Below the pieces are notes generated by a model. That model made no database searches and was not told the DNA's origin. It worked only from the letters and a program-made list of their open reading frames with translations. A program made the translations under genes and the position numbers. A stretch of DNA of 30,489 nt from JAZGDL01 sp036477795 (GTDB taxonomy: Bacteria; Planctomycetota; Phycisphaerae; UBA1845). Each line of letters starts with the position of its first letter. Position 1 is the first letter of the stretch. The stretch lies in NCBI GenBank assembly GCA_036477795.1, contig JAZGDL010000024.1, positions 1-30,489 on the forward strand, in the 5' to 3' direction. This document shows, piece after piece, positions 7,738 through 14,873 of this stretch.

Positions 7738-9284
7738 CAACTCCCCCCAATCAATCGGAAAGACCCATCGCTAGCGCTCGGGGTTCGGAAGCCCACGGAT
7801 TCGAATCCGTGGGATTCATCCTGGGCGCTATCAGCCGCTGCCTCGCAGGGCACGTCGTGCGCGACGAGCTGAACCGGTGTATTGATTGGCCGGGCGGAGT
7901 TCAGGCGGAAGAGGTGCTGGTTCGTCGATTCACGCCCAGACCCCAGGGACGATTCGACATCGAATACGCCGTTCGGCTTGGCGCCACGAAGAGCCGCTTC
8001 ACCCAGATGCAGAAGCCCATGGATTCGAATCCGTGGGATCCATCGGTCGTTACGCTTTACGGGCGTTATCCGATGTTGGACGTTGAAACCCACGGATTCG
8101 AATCCTGGCCGCTGAAGCCCACGGATTCGAATCCGTGGGCTTCACCTGTTTCCGGCGTCTATGTCGACATTCCGACCTTGAATGTGACCATTCACTCCAT
8201 GGATCAGGATCCCGCCTTTCCGCAAGTCGGCCGATGTCTGGACGCCGGCGAAATGGCCTCAAGAATCGGGGATCTCCTGTCAAGGGAATCCCGAAACGTC
8301 ACCGGGCCCAGCGCGGAATCGCTTTGTTGCGAGCCGGTTTCCTTTCGGCGTGGCCGGCGGTTCGTGGTGCGCTATGTGGAGAGCAATGGCCCGGGACCGC
8401 ATCGGGCGTGGGCTGGAAAGTGCTACGCCAACAACCGCGGAAAGAAGCTGGCCGAGCGACATCGGCACCTGGCCGATCATCTGGCCTCGTTCGGCGACGG
8501 CAGCGTTCGCGTGCCTCGAATGCTGGGTTACGAACCTGACCTCCGAATGGCCGTTACCGAGTGGAGCGATGTCTCAGCCGCAGGCGGCTTCGAGCCTTCG
8601 GACATGTTATTGGCACAACGTTCAGCCCGGGTGTTAGCCGCGTTACAATCTTGCCCGGTCCTGCAACTGAAAGACGCGAATTCCCAGGGCTATTGGAACA
8701 CCTTGAAGCGCTGGTGCGAGTTGATAGGCGCGTTGCGGCCGGCGCTCGCCGACCAGGCCGGCGAACTATTGCAACAACTGGCTGATGCGCGGAGGCGGTT
8801 CGAGCCTTCGCGGGCGGTGGTAACGCACGGTGACTTCTACGAATCGCAGATCGTCATTGGCAAGGACGCCACCACTATCCTGGATCTCGACACGCTGGCC
8901 GCCGGCGATCGCTGCGCGGACGTCGGCAACTGTCTTGCCCATCTGTGGCTGTGGTGCCTCGAACATGACCACGGCTTCGAGTACTACACTTCGCTGGCCC
9001 GGGCCATGCTGCAAGAATATGAATCGGCCACGGAACCGGTGGACGAATCGGCGTTGGCCTACTACTGGGCGGCTACGCTTTTCCGCGCCGGGGCCCTCCA
9101 CGCATTCCGAGACCGTACCGCCCCCTACGCGGCGCCACTCTGGGCCATGGTGGTTCCGGTACTCAACAAAGGACGCAAAGCCCTCGAACCATCACGCAGT
9201 GATGCTCCCAGGCTTGCTCAATCCCAGCGCGCCGCAATCACCGTGGTGCACACACAGCGGATACACACCAACGATGCGATTTGA
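7734..9284 (+). CDS. Aminoglycoside-phosphotransferase-fold kinase (second of two), with four PAL-1 copies in frame
   Basis: 516-residue paralogue-like neighbour of the preceding kinase. HGDFYESQ (H365, D367) is the catalytic loop and LDLDTL (D384, D386) the metal-binding segment. RRGRRFVVRY fits the family's N-lobe strand, and an earlier TPRPQGRFDIEY segment looks like a second such strand. The start is TTG 7734, overlapping the upstream TGA, with ggag 8-9 bases upstream. The first 27 codons run through REP6 and then PAL-1 (HGFESVGF). Further PAL-1 copies encode PMDSNPW (near 95), HGFESW (near 119) and PTDSNPW (near 129), so much of the first 135 residues is repeat-made. The catalytic half is clean. 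Substrate unknown. Overlaps the next gene by 11 bases. Confidence 0.8.
   Translation: MTTPPNQSERPIASARGSEAHGFESVGFILGAISRCLAGHVVRDELNRCIDWPGGVQAEEVLVRRFTPRPQGRFDIEYAVRLGATKSRFTQMQKPMDSNPWDPSVVTLYGRYPMLDVETHGFESWPLKPTDSNPWASPVSGVYVDIPTLNVTIHSMDQDPAFPQVGRCLDAGEMASRIGDLLSRESRNVTGPSAESLCCEPVSFRRGRRFVVRYVESNGPGPHRAWAGKCYANNRGKKLAERHRHLADHLASFGDGSVRVPRMLGYEPDLRMAVTEWSDVSAAGGFEPSDMLLAQRSARVLAALQSCPVLQLKDANSQGYWNTLKRWCELIGALRPALADQAGELLQQLADARRRFEPSRAVVTHGDFYESQIVIGKDATTILDLDTLAAGDRCADVGNCLAHLWLWCLEHDHGFEYYTSLARAMLQEYESATEPVDESALAYYWAATLFRAGALHAFRDRTAPYAAPLWAMVVPVLNKGRKALEPSRSDAPRLAQSQRAAITVVHTQRIHTNDAI
7767..7788. repeat. REP6 copy next to PAL-1
   Basis: atcgctagcgctcggggttc region, directly followed by a PAL-1 copy. 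Together they form the N-terminus of the second kinase. Confidence 0.6.
7792..7813. repeat. PAL-1 palindrome copy c (TTCGAA centre)
   Basis: Perfect dyad, read as HGFESVG in the second kinase gene. Confidence 0.88.
8016..8037. repeat. PAL-1 palindrome copy d (TTCGAA centre)
   Basis: One mismatch (cccatgg for cccacgg). Read as PMDSNPW, a different frame from copy c. Confidence 0.87.
8089..8109. repeat. PAL-1 palindrome copy e, degenerate
   Basis: Left half cccacggattcgaatcc is intact, but the second half has lost one base (aatcctgg instead of aatccgtgg). Read as THGFESW. Confidence 0.75.
8118..8139. repeat. PAL-1 palindrome copy f (TTCGAA centre)
   Basis: Perfect dyad 29 bases after copy e. 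Read as PTDSNPW. Confidence 0.88.
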
Positions 9285-9927
9285 AGACACCGTAAACAAG
9301 AGCACGGTGATTGCCGTGGGCGCGCTGATGGCGATCACTTTTTCCGCTTACCGGCTGATAGAGCCCGATGACCGGGTCCTGGCGATGCCGCAAACCAGGA
9401 GCGTCATCGTCAACCGGGTCATCAGCGGCAATAAGTTCAAGATCGAGCCGGAGGGGTATGTTGTGCTGGCTGGTATTCGAGCACCCTATCGAAGCGAGCC
9501 CCTCGGTGACCAGGCGTTCCAGGCCCTCGGCGAGCTGGTCGAGCACGAGCAGCCGCGCTTGCGCTTCCCGGGCCGCCAGAAAGACGACCGCGGCCGATGG
9601 AACGCCTACGTCTTTGTCGACGGCGGGATGGTGAACGAGCGGCTGGTACGTGAAGGACTCGCTTACGTCCGCCTCAAAGCCGGCCAGCAGCGATTCGCCG
9701 ACGAGCTTCTCGCTGCTCAGAGTGACGCTCGCGCGGCTCACCGAGGATTATGGGCGCTCCAGGTCGCCGCCGCCAGGCGCTACTTCGGAGATCGCAAACA
9801 CGGATCATTCCACCGGCTGACGTGCCAGGATGTAGCCAACATCAAGCCGGATGATAAGATTGACCTGGTAAGCCGCGACGCCGCGTTTGACCAGGGTCTG
9901 GCGCCGTGCGGACATTGTGATCCGTAG
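9274..9927 (+). CDS. Membrane-anchored staphylococcal-nuclease-fold protein, active site degraded, with C-terminal HxxxC/CxxC module
   Basis: 217 residues. Residues about 10-27 form a signal anchor (STVIAVGALMAITFSAY), so the rest is probably outside the cytoplasm. The SNase fold is recognisable from VIVNRVISGNKFKI, VVLAGIRAPYRSE and RGRWNAYVFVDGGMVNERLV. Compared with S. aureus nuclease, the metal-binding DGD is SGN (51-53), R35 aligns with V64, D40 with R69 and E43 with Y72; only R87 (R108 here) is kept. It is probably not a nuclease. The C-terminal stretch from 176 (HGSFHRLTC ... APCGHC; H180, C184, C212, C215) resembles the Ada-like metal-binding tail found on some SNase proteins. ATG 9274 overlaps the preceding stop by 11 bases. 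The response regulator follows after 6 bases. Confidence 0.8.
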   Translation: MRFEDTVNKSTVIAVGALMAITFSAYRLIEPDDRVLAMPQTRSVIVNRVISGNKFKIEPEGYVVLAGIRAPYRSEPLGDQAFQALGELVEHEQPRLRFPGRQKDDRGRWNAYVFVDGGMVNERLVREGLAYVRLKAGQQRFADELLAAQSDARAAHRGLWALQVAAARRYFGDRKHGSFHRLTCQDVANIKPDDKIDLVSRDAAFDQGLAPCGHCDP

Positions 9928-9933
9928 AGTAGC

Positions 9934-10674
9934 ATGAACCGAAGCGACCTCACCGTGAGTCCCCTACCGCCATCCAGAATGCCGATCCGTCTGTTACTCG
10001 TGGAGGACGATCAAGAGGTCGTCGCCACCATCCGCCAGAGCCTCGACGAGCACAAATTCAAACTCGACTACGCCCGCACCACAGCGCAGGCCGAGGCACA
10101 AATGGCCGCCCAAGTCTACGATGCCGTTATCCTTGATCTAACCTTGCCGGAAGGTGACGGCTTGAGCCTGGCGGACAAGCTCCGCGCCTCCGGAGACGAC
10201 ATCCCCATCCTGATGCTGACCGCCAAGAGCACGGTGGCAGAGCGCGTTGAGGGATTAAACCGCGGCGCGGACGATTACCTGTGCAAGCCGTTCGCCGTCG
10301 GCGAATTGCGTGCCCGCCTGCAGGCCATCCTACGCCGCTCCACCGCCGACGCCAGGTATACCCTGAACTACCGGGACCTGAAGCTCGATCTTCTTCGGCG
10401 AAAAGTCGTCCGCGGAGTCCTGGAAGCGACGCTCTCAGCCCGGGAGATGGAGCTGCTGGCCTATCTGATGCGCCGACCCGAGAAAGTCATTCTTCGCGAG
10501 CGCATTTTGGAGGAGGTCTGGGGTGACGAAGCCGACAGCGACAGCAACGTCCTGAACGTCTACATCAACTACCTGCGCAACAAAATCGAACGTGGACGGT
10601 ATCCCCGAATCATCCACACCGTACACCGATCCGGATACATCCTCTCCGACAAGGAACCGGAGGAGATTACATAG
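9934..10674 (+). CDS. OmpR/PhoB-family response regulator
   Basis: Two-domain transcriptional regulator of 246 residues. Receiver domain: acidic pocket E24-D26 in LLVEDD, phosphoacceptor D68 in VILDLTLPEGDG, T96 in LMLTAKS and K118 in LCKPF. A winged-helix DNA-binding domain follows (LSAREMELLAYLMRRP, NVLNVYINYLRNKI, IHTVHRSGYIL). A second ATG at 9979 would give the usual short N-terminus (MPIRLLLVEDD); neither start has a strong ribosome binding site. It is the last gene of the glycosyltransferase/transporter run and convergent with a hybrid histidine kinase, its likely but unproven partner. Confidence 0.93.
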   Translation: MNRSDLTVSPLPPSRMPIRLLLVEDDQEVVATIRQSLDEHKFKLDYARTTAQAEAQMAAQVYDAVILDLTLPEGDGLSLADKLRASGDDIPILMLTAKSTVAERVEGLNRGADDYLCKPFAVGELRARLQAILRRSTADARYTLNYRDLKLDLLRRKVVRGVLEATLSAREMELLAYLMRRPEKVILRERILEEVWGDEADSDSNVLNVYINYLRNKIERGRYPRIIHTVHRSGYILSDKEPEEIT

Positions 10675-10698
10675 TCCCGACTACTCGCGGCGCCGAAG

Positions 10699-10720
10699 CC
10701 CACGGATTCGAATCCGTGGG
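10699..10720. repeat. PAL-1 palindrome copy g, between convergent genes
   Basis: Perfect dyad (half-site cccacggattc) in the 77-base gap between the response regulator and kinase stop codons. It could serve as a bidirectional transcription terminator hairpin, although no T-run follows. Confidence 0.88.
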
Positions 10721-10751
10721 ATTCAATCCGGCGCGGTTCCCCGATCCGCAC

Positions 10752-13211
10752 CTACAGGTCTTCTGTCGTTGAGCGATCCTTGACGGTCGCGTTTCTGATC
10801 TCCGAAACCGTCGTACGAAGCGCCGCCGCAAGAATCTCACCTAACACTTCCATTCTGAACGGTTTTGCCAACTGGGCGCAGACGTGCTTTTCAAGTTCTA
10901 CGGGAACAGCTTTCTCGGCGTATCCGCTGATGAAGACGATCCGCAGGTTCGGGCTCATCTCGACCAGTTCCTTGGCCAGATCGACCCCGGCCCCCTCGGA
11001 AAGATTCATGTCGATGATGGCCAGGGGAATCTGCTTCTTGCGCGATGCGAACTTCTCGCGGGCATTGACGATCGAGTCCGCCGCTATGACGGAATAGCCC
11101 CAGCGCTCGAGCACCTCCTGACACACCGGAAGCACCATGGGGTCATCATCCACCAGCAGTATGTTGCCCTCGGCAGCCCACGGACTCGAATCCGTGGGCG
11201 TCGCCCCTGGCCCAACGATCGCGGTTTCTCTGTCTTGGGGTGTCCCGACAGCTTCGGGCACATAGACCCGGAAAGTTGTTCCAACCCCAAGCTCGCTATC
11301 GAATTCAATGAATCCGTCGGCACCCTTGACGGCGGCCTGAACAGTGGCCATCCCCATCCCACGCCCACGGCCTATGCCCGGAGGCTTGGTGGTGAAGAAC
11401 GGTTCGAATACACGTTTCCTGGCTGCCGCCGACATGCCCGCCCCGGTATCTCTAACCGTCAGCACGGCGTAACGACGCGGCGCGTCGGGCTCGCCCTCGG
11501 GGTTGCGGGCCGTCATCGAATCGACGGCGAAGCACAGTTCCCCGCCGTCGGGCATGGCGTCGCAGGCGTTGCGGATCAGATTGAGCACCACCTGGGTCAA
11601 CTGATCCCGGTCCATCTTGACCAGCACCGGATCGGCCAGGTCGGTCCGCAACTCGATCCCTATGAAGTATGACGGGTCGAACGAGTCAAGGATTAGCTTG
11701 ACGGATTCGCGAAGGCTCAGCACTTCGGGGAATCCGTGGGCCCCGCTGGCGAAGTTGAGCAACCGCCTCGACAATCCCGCCGCCTGCCAGCACGCTCGCA
11801 GAGCCGTTCGGACACGCTCGACCTGCGGATCGTCTTTCCGATCTTTCCGAATCCCGGTTAGCGGTGTCGCGTGCGACATCCCTCCGGGCGCCGGCGAAGG
11901 ATCAACGAGTTCCTGCTCCATCAACGAAAGCGTGCCGATGGCGCTGGTCAGCAGATTATTGAAATCGTGCGCCAATCCTCCAGCCAGCGTCCCGATCGCT
12001 TCCGTCGTCTCCGCCCGCCGCAAACGAGTCTCCAGTCGATGCCGCTCGGTCACATCGCGAAGAACAACGACGGCCCGACGCACGTCACCGTACTCGACGC
12101 CGTAGACGATCAAATCGACGACCACCTGCCGGCCGTCGTCGTTCTCCGGTCCTAGTTCGACGTCAACATCCTGGTACCGTCGACCACCCCTGATCACCTC
12201 CTTGATCAGCGAGGTCCAATCCGGCACAGCCCGGCGCCATTCGGGCCAAACATCAAGAATGTGTCGTCCCACCGGTTCGTTTTGCAGTGTCGCGTGCGAC
12301 ACATCCTGGTCTCCGTCGATCCGCAACAACCTCGAATCGCCGTCGTGACACTCCACAACGGTCCCGGCGACGTCCACGATAACCACCGCGTCACGAAGGT
12401 TCTCGAACAGTGAACGGTGCTTGGTTTCAGACACGCTCAGTTGCTGTTGTGCGTCCGAGACCGATTGGGCCATGGTATTCAGTGCCGTGCCCAGCCGCCC
12501 GAGCTCATCCGCCCGCGTAAGTGCCGTGCGATATCCGAAATCTCCGTCGCTAAACTTCTCGGTAGCCTCTTGAAGCTGCATGAGGGGAACGAACAGCCAG
12601 CGTCGTACCAGGGCCGCCCCGGCGACAACGAGCGTGGCCCCAAAGACGCCGATGACAACCGTAACCACCAGCACTTTCTTCGTCGTCGCCACCAGTCCGC
12701 TTACCGAGCGCGTACGGGTGTCTCCCAACCGCCGCTCCACACCGCGCAGTCGCGAGACGGCCTGGTTAAGCAGTACGTCTTTGATGCGCGTGTTCAGCAA
12801 CTCCCGCGCCTGGTCAATCTCGTTACTCTCCACCAGCTCCAGGCAGCGATTCATCGATGCTTCCAGTTTCCGGGCCACGAAGGAGATACTCTCCGAAGCC
12901 GTTTTGTCATCACGTTCGAGCAGAAGCCGGGCCACACGCCGGAACTTGCCGAAGAACGCCTCCCTCTCCGCGATGTAGGTCGCGCTCACCGTCCGGCGCC
13001 GGTCAACGATTTCATCGAGTTGCAGCACCTGCTCGCGGGCCATCCGTCGCAGATAATACACCTGGTCCGTTTCATCCAGCGACCGCACAAAGCCATCAAT
13101 GACGTCGGCGATCTGGAGGTTGACGGCGTAAATGGTCACCGTAGCCGACAGCACGGCGAACGCCGCGAAGGTCACAAGCAGATAGGTCAGCCGATAGCGC
13201 AAATTCATCAT
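10752..13211 (-). CDS. Hybrid sensor histidine kinase (membrane, HAMP-PAS-HisKA-HATPase-REC)
   Basis: 819 residues. TM1 at about 8-30 (YLLVTFAAFAVLSATVTIYA), a helical periplasmic sensor region with no recognised ligand motif, TM2 at about 180-202, HAMP, a PAS-like domain (about 262-390), then the H-box GLAHDFNNLL with H415. The ATP-binding domain has N548 (VLNLIRNACDAM), DTGAGM (588-593) and GRGMGM. A C-terminal receiver has DDD 688-690, D734 and K783. Three repeat insertions are translated: PAL-2 at residues about 303-309 (VSHATL, in PAS), PAL-2 at about 444-450 (MSHATPL, at the turn of the H-box helical hairpin), and PAL-1 at about 672-679 (PTDSSPW, linker before the receiver). The start is ATG 13211 or the adjacent ATG 13208. 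Signal unknown. Confidence 0.93.
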   Translation of the reverse strand: MMNLRYRLTYLLVTFAAFAVLSATVTIYAVNLQIADVIDGFVRSLDETDQVYYLRRMAREQVLQLDEIVDRRRTVSATYIAEREAFFGKFRRVARLLLERDDKTASESISFVARKLEASMNRCLELVESNEIDQARELLNTRIKDVLLNQAVSRLRGVERRLGDTRTRSVSGLVATTKKVLVVTVVIGVFGATLVVAGAALVRRWLFVPLMQLQEATEKFSDGDFGYRTALTRADELGRLGTALNTMAQSVSDAQQQLSVSETKHRSLFENLRDAVVIVDVAGTVVECHDGDSRLLRIDGDQDVSHATLQNEPVGRHILDVWPEWRRAVPDWTSLIKEVIRGGRRYQDVDVELGPENDDGRQVVVDLIVYGVEYGDVRRAVVVLRDVTERHRLETRLRRAETTEAIGTLAGGLAHDFNNLLTSAIGTLSLMEQELVDPSPAPGGMSHATPLTGIRKDRKDDPQVERVRTALRACWQAAGLSRRLLNFASGAHGFPEVLSLRESVKLILDSFDPSYFIGIELRTDLADPVLVKMDRDQLTQVVLNLIRNACDAMPDGGELCFAVDSMTARNPEGEPDAPRRYAVLTVRDTGAGMSAAARKRVFEPFFTTKPPGIGRGRGMGMATVQAAVKGADGFIEFDSELGVGTTFRVYVPEAVGTPQDRETAIVGPGATPTDSSPWAAEGNILLVDDDPMVLPVCQEVLERWGYSVIAADSIVNAREKFASRKKQIPLAIIDMNLSEGAGVDLAKELVEMSPNLRIVFISGYAEKAVPVELEKHVCAQLAKPFRMEVLGEILAAALRTTVSEIRNATVKDRSTTEDL
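11177..11198. repeat. PAL-1 palindrome copy h (TTCGAA-type centre)
   Basis: One mismatch (ggactcgaa for ggattcgaa). Read on the minus strand as PTDSSPW in the ATPase-receiver linker of the histidine kinase. Confidence 0.85.
11863..11880. repeat. PAL-2 palindrome copy 6 (reverse orientation)
   Basis: ggtgtcgcgtgcgacatc preceded by gttagc. Lies within the histidine kinase gene, in the loop after the H-box helix. Confidence 0.8.
12286..12303. repeat. PAL-2 palindrome copy 7
   Basis: agtgtcgcgtgcgacaca; the inner 16 bases are a near-perfect dyad. Read as VSHATL in the PAS region of the histidine kinase. Confidence 0.72.
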
Positions 13212-13252
13212 TGACTTGCCCGCGGCTCAGCGGCCCGCTTCCGCCTGCTAAA

Positions 13253-13289
13253 CCCAATCCGCAATCCCCAATCCCCAATCCCCAATCCG
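13253..13289 (+). repeat. REP3-type caatcccc units, intergenic
   Basis: Four tandem caatcc(c/g) units upstream of the histidine kinase start; the purine-rich half of REP3 is absent. Confidence 0.75.
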
Positions 13290-13304
13290 TAGCCGCCCCG
13301 GTGA

Positions 13305-13377
13305 CCGCACGATGGAATTGTACAAAGTCATCAACATCGACGTCCTCGTCACCGTCCGTTTGCCTGTTGACCACCAA
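13305..13377 (-). pseudogene. Fragment of a dockerin/EF-hand-like C-terminal tail
   Basis: The minus strand reads TDGDEDVDVDDFVQFHRAV, the calcium-loop pattern that ends many planctomycete secreted proteins (compare DADGDEDVDLGDF in the 19608-20966 protein). No protein body precedes it: tRNA-Arg lies 16 bases upstream. The frame then runs into REP3 repeat and on into the kinase gene in another frame. Interpreted as the leftover 3' end of a lost gene. Confidence 0.5.
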
Positions 13378-13393
13378 TAACCGCGTTCTTGAC

Positions 13394-13467
13394 CACGCCG
13401 GGCGGGACTCGAACCCACGACATTCGGATTAGAAATCCGATGCTCTATCCACCTGAGCTACCGGCGC
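13394..13467 (-). tRNA. tRNA-Arg (anticodon UCU)
   Basis: Cloverleaf read on the minus strand. Acceptor gcgccgg pairs with ccggcgt (one G-U), D-arm gctc/gagc, anticodon stem tcgga/tccga with loop tttctaa giving anticodon TCT, and T-arm gtggg ttcgagt cccgc. 74 nt; the CCA end is not encoded. It decodes AGA and, by wobble, AGG. Confidence 0.95.
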
Positions 13468-13507
13468 CGCGGAACACCAGCATACATGACCACGCAACTT
13501 GTGTCAT

Positions 13508-13612
13508 GTGAATGTCGAATGTAGAAGGTCGAATGTCGAATGTCGAATGTCGAATGTCGAGTTGAGATCGACGACTTCGCTATTCGCCATTCGTCATTCG
13601 CTATTCGCTGGT
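13508..13612. repeat. REP4 copy (gaatgtc / attcgcc units)
   Basis: Units of gaatgtc(gaatgtc) type repeated about six times, then cattcgctattcgccattcg-type units. The same two-part composition occurs at 14144-14227 and 18491-18559. It fills most of the gap between tRNA-Arg and the next gene; no gene is seen there. Confidence 0.8.
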
Positions 13613-13625
13613 AATCCGCCCGTGT

Positions 13626-14135
13626 TCATGACGGGGGTTTGTTCCCCGCTACGTTCCAACCGCCGCCCGTCGACCTTCGGAGACGAATCGTCGGGTAATG
13701 CTTGCGGGTCAGCTCGAAACTGGCCCCGTCGATCTTCAGCACCACCCGCCGGGTCCAGTCGATCTCCATGCGCTCCAGATGCATCACGAACTGTACTACA
13801 TCGCCCGTCTCGATCACGATCTTGTTGGCTGATGAAATGAAGAGGCCGGTGGCCCACCCCCCTTCCGCCCCCTCCCCAACTCGCTCGACACCAAGCCATT
13901 TTCCCTCACCCGACTCAACCGCTTCCGCTAGCTCCGGCGGAATGTCATCCGGTTCCACCACAGCCGGCCTGGCGGCTGGCAGGTCGTAATTGCTGTTTCC
14001 AACACCGGCTTGGCCGTTGCATCCGCCGTTCACCAACAGCCCTGCCCATAGCACGATCAAGCAGCACGCCCTGTCCAGCCCCACAGCCCACCACCTCCAC
14101 CCGGCCACGATCGCGTTTCTCGTAGATGCGTCCAC
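13626..14135 (-). CDS. Small exported or lipoprotein-like protein of unknown function
   Basis: 169 residues from a GTG at 14135. The N-terminus has a basic/aromatic stretch then a hydrophobic core ending in a cysteine (CCLIVLWAGLLVNGGC, C39), like a lipoprotein signal, although the residues before the cysteine (NGG) fit the lipobox poorly. The mature part is acidic then mixed, with FVMHLERMEIDWTRRVVLKI and a basic C-terminus; no family recognised. The open frame extends upstream to 14237, but those extra codons are REP4 repeat, so the GTG is preferred despite no clear ribosome binding site. Divergent from hslV. Confidence 0.6.
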   Translation of the reverse strand: MDASTRNAIVAGWRWWAVGLDRACCLIVLWAGLLVNGGCNGQAGVGNSNYDLPAARPAVVEPDDIPPELAEAVESGEGKWLGVERVGEGAEGGWATGLFISSANKIVIETGDVVQFVMHLERMEIDWTRRVVLKIDGASFELTRKHYPTIRLRRSTGGGWNVAGNKPPS

Positions 14136-14143
14136 GATGTTCA

Positions 14144-14227
14144 GGGAATTCAGAATAGCAAATTCAGAATAGCGAATTGAAAACACCATCGCCACTCCCG
14201 ATTCGCCATTCGCCATTCGCCATTCAC
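14144..14227. repeat. REP4 copy upstream of hslV
   Basis: ttcagaatagcaaattcagaatagcgaatt-like units (split by composition) followed by three cgccatt units. Occupies the divergent intergenic space where promoters of hslV and the exported protein should lie. Confidence 0.75.
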
Positions 14228-14293
14228 CTACTACCATTGCACCTTATGCCCACTTATTGTACCGTCTTCGCCACACGTAAGGATGCTTGCGCC

Positions 14294-14866
14294 ATGAATG
14301 AACAAGCCATCGAACCGCTTACCCGGTCCACAACCATCCTCAGCGTCCGCCGCGACGACCTCGTCGCCATCGGCGGAGACGGGCAGGTCTCGCTCGGTGA
14401 CACCACCGTCAAGCACGATGCCACCAAGCTGCGCTCGTTTCAGGATGGTCAGGTCTGGTGCGGATTTGCCGGAGCAGCCGCGGACGCATTCGCCCTGCTC
14501 GACCGCTTCAGCGCCAAGCTGGACGCCCACAAAAGCAACGTCCGCCGGGCGGCCATAGAGTTGGCCAAGGATTGGCGCGCTGACCGCGTACTCAGACGCT
14601 TGAACTCTCTGCTGGTGGTGGCCAACCGCGAAGCCACCCTGATGATCAGCGGCAGCGGCGATGTCATCGAACCAACGGACGGGGTGATCGGCGTCGGTTC
14701 CGGCGGAATGTACGCGGTGGCCGCCGCAAAGGCCCTTCTCGCCGAAACCGCGCTGACCGCGCCGCAAATCGTCGACAAATCCCTGCACATCGCCGCCGAT
14801 ATCTGCGTATACACCAACCACAGCATCACCGTGGAGACCATCCCCCAGCCGCCCAAAGGCAACTGA
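14294..14866 (+). CDS. hslV: ATP-dependent protease proteolytic subunit HslV
   Basis: Threonine protease of the HslUV complex, a bacterial proteasome homologue degrading unfolded or regulatory proteins in the cytoplasm. Conserved core: TTILSVRRDDLVAIGGDGQV, then VSLGDTTVKHDATKLRSF, WCGFAGAAADAFALLDRF and GVIGVGSGGMYAVAAA. The expected nucleophile is T13, preceded by MNEQAIEPLTRS, so a 12-residue propeptide must be removed, unlike E. coli where only Met is. ATG 14294 is preferred (taagga 10 bases upstream); ATG 14246 would lengthen the leader. 190 residues, slightly longer than usual because of the leader. hslU follows after 7 bases, so the two are almost certainly cotranscribed. Confidence 0.95.
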   Translation: MNEQAIEPLTRSTTILSVRRDDLVAIGGDGQVSLGDTTVKHDATKLRSFQDGQVWCGFAGAAADAFALLDRFSAKLDAHKSNVRRAAIELAKDWRADRVLRRLNSLLVVANREATLMISGSGDVIEPTDGVIGVGSGGMYAVAAAKALLAETALTAPQIVDKSLHIAADICVYTNHSITVETIPQPPKGN

Positions 14867-14873
14867 ATCGATC

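Noticed and set aside
6316..9284. Aminoglycoside resistance genes
   Set aside because: Only the fold-level kinase motifs match; length, divergence and operon context point to metabolism of an exported glycan or lipid.
11727..11745. Half PAL-1 (ggaatccgtgggcccc) in the histidine kinase gene
   Set aside because: Only one half-site is present and the flanks do not match; may be chance or a decayed copy.
13096..13377. Intact 93-codon gene beginning with the dockerin-like segment
   Set aside because: Most of the frame is REP3 repeat and overlap with the histidine kinase gene in another frame; only the first 24 codons look protein-like.
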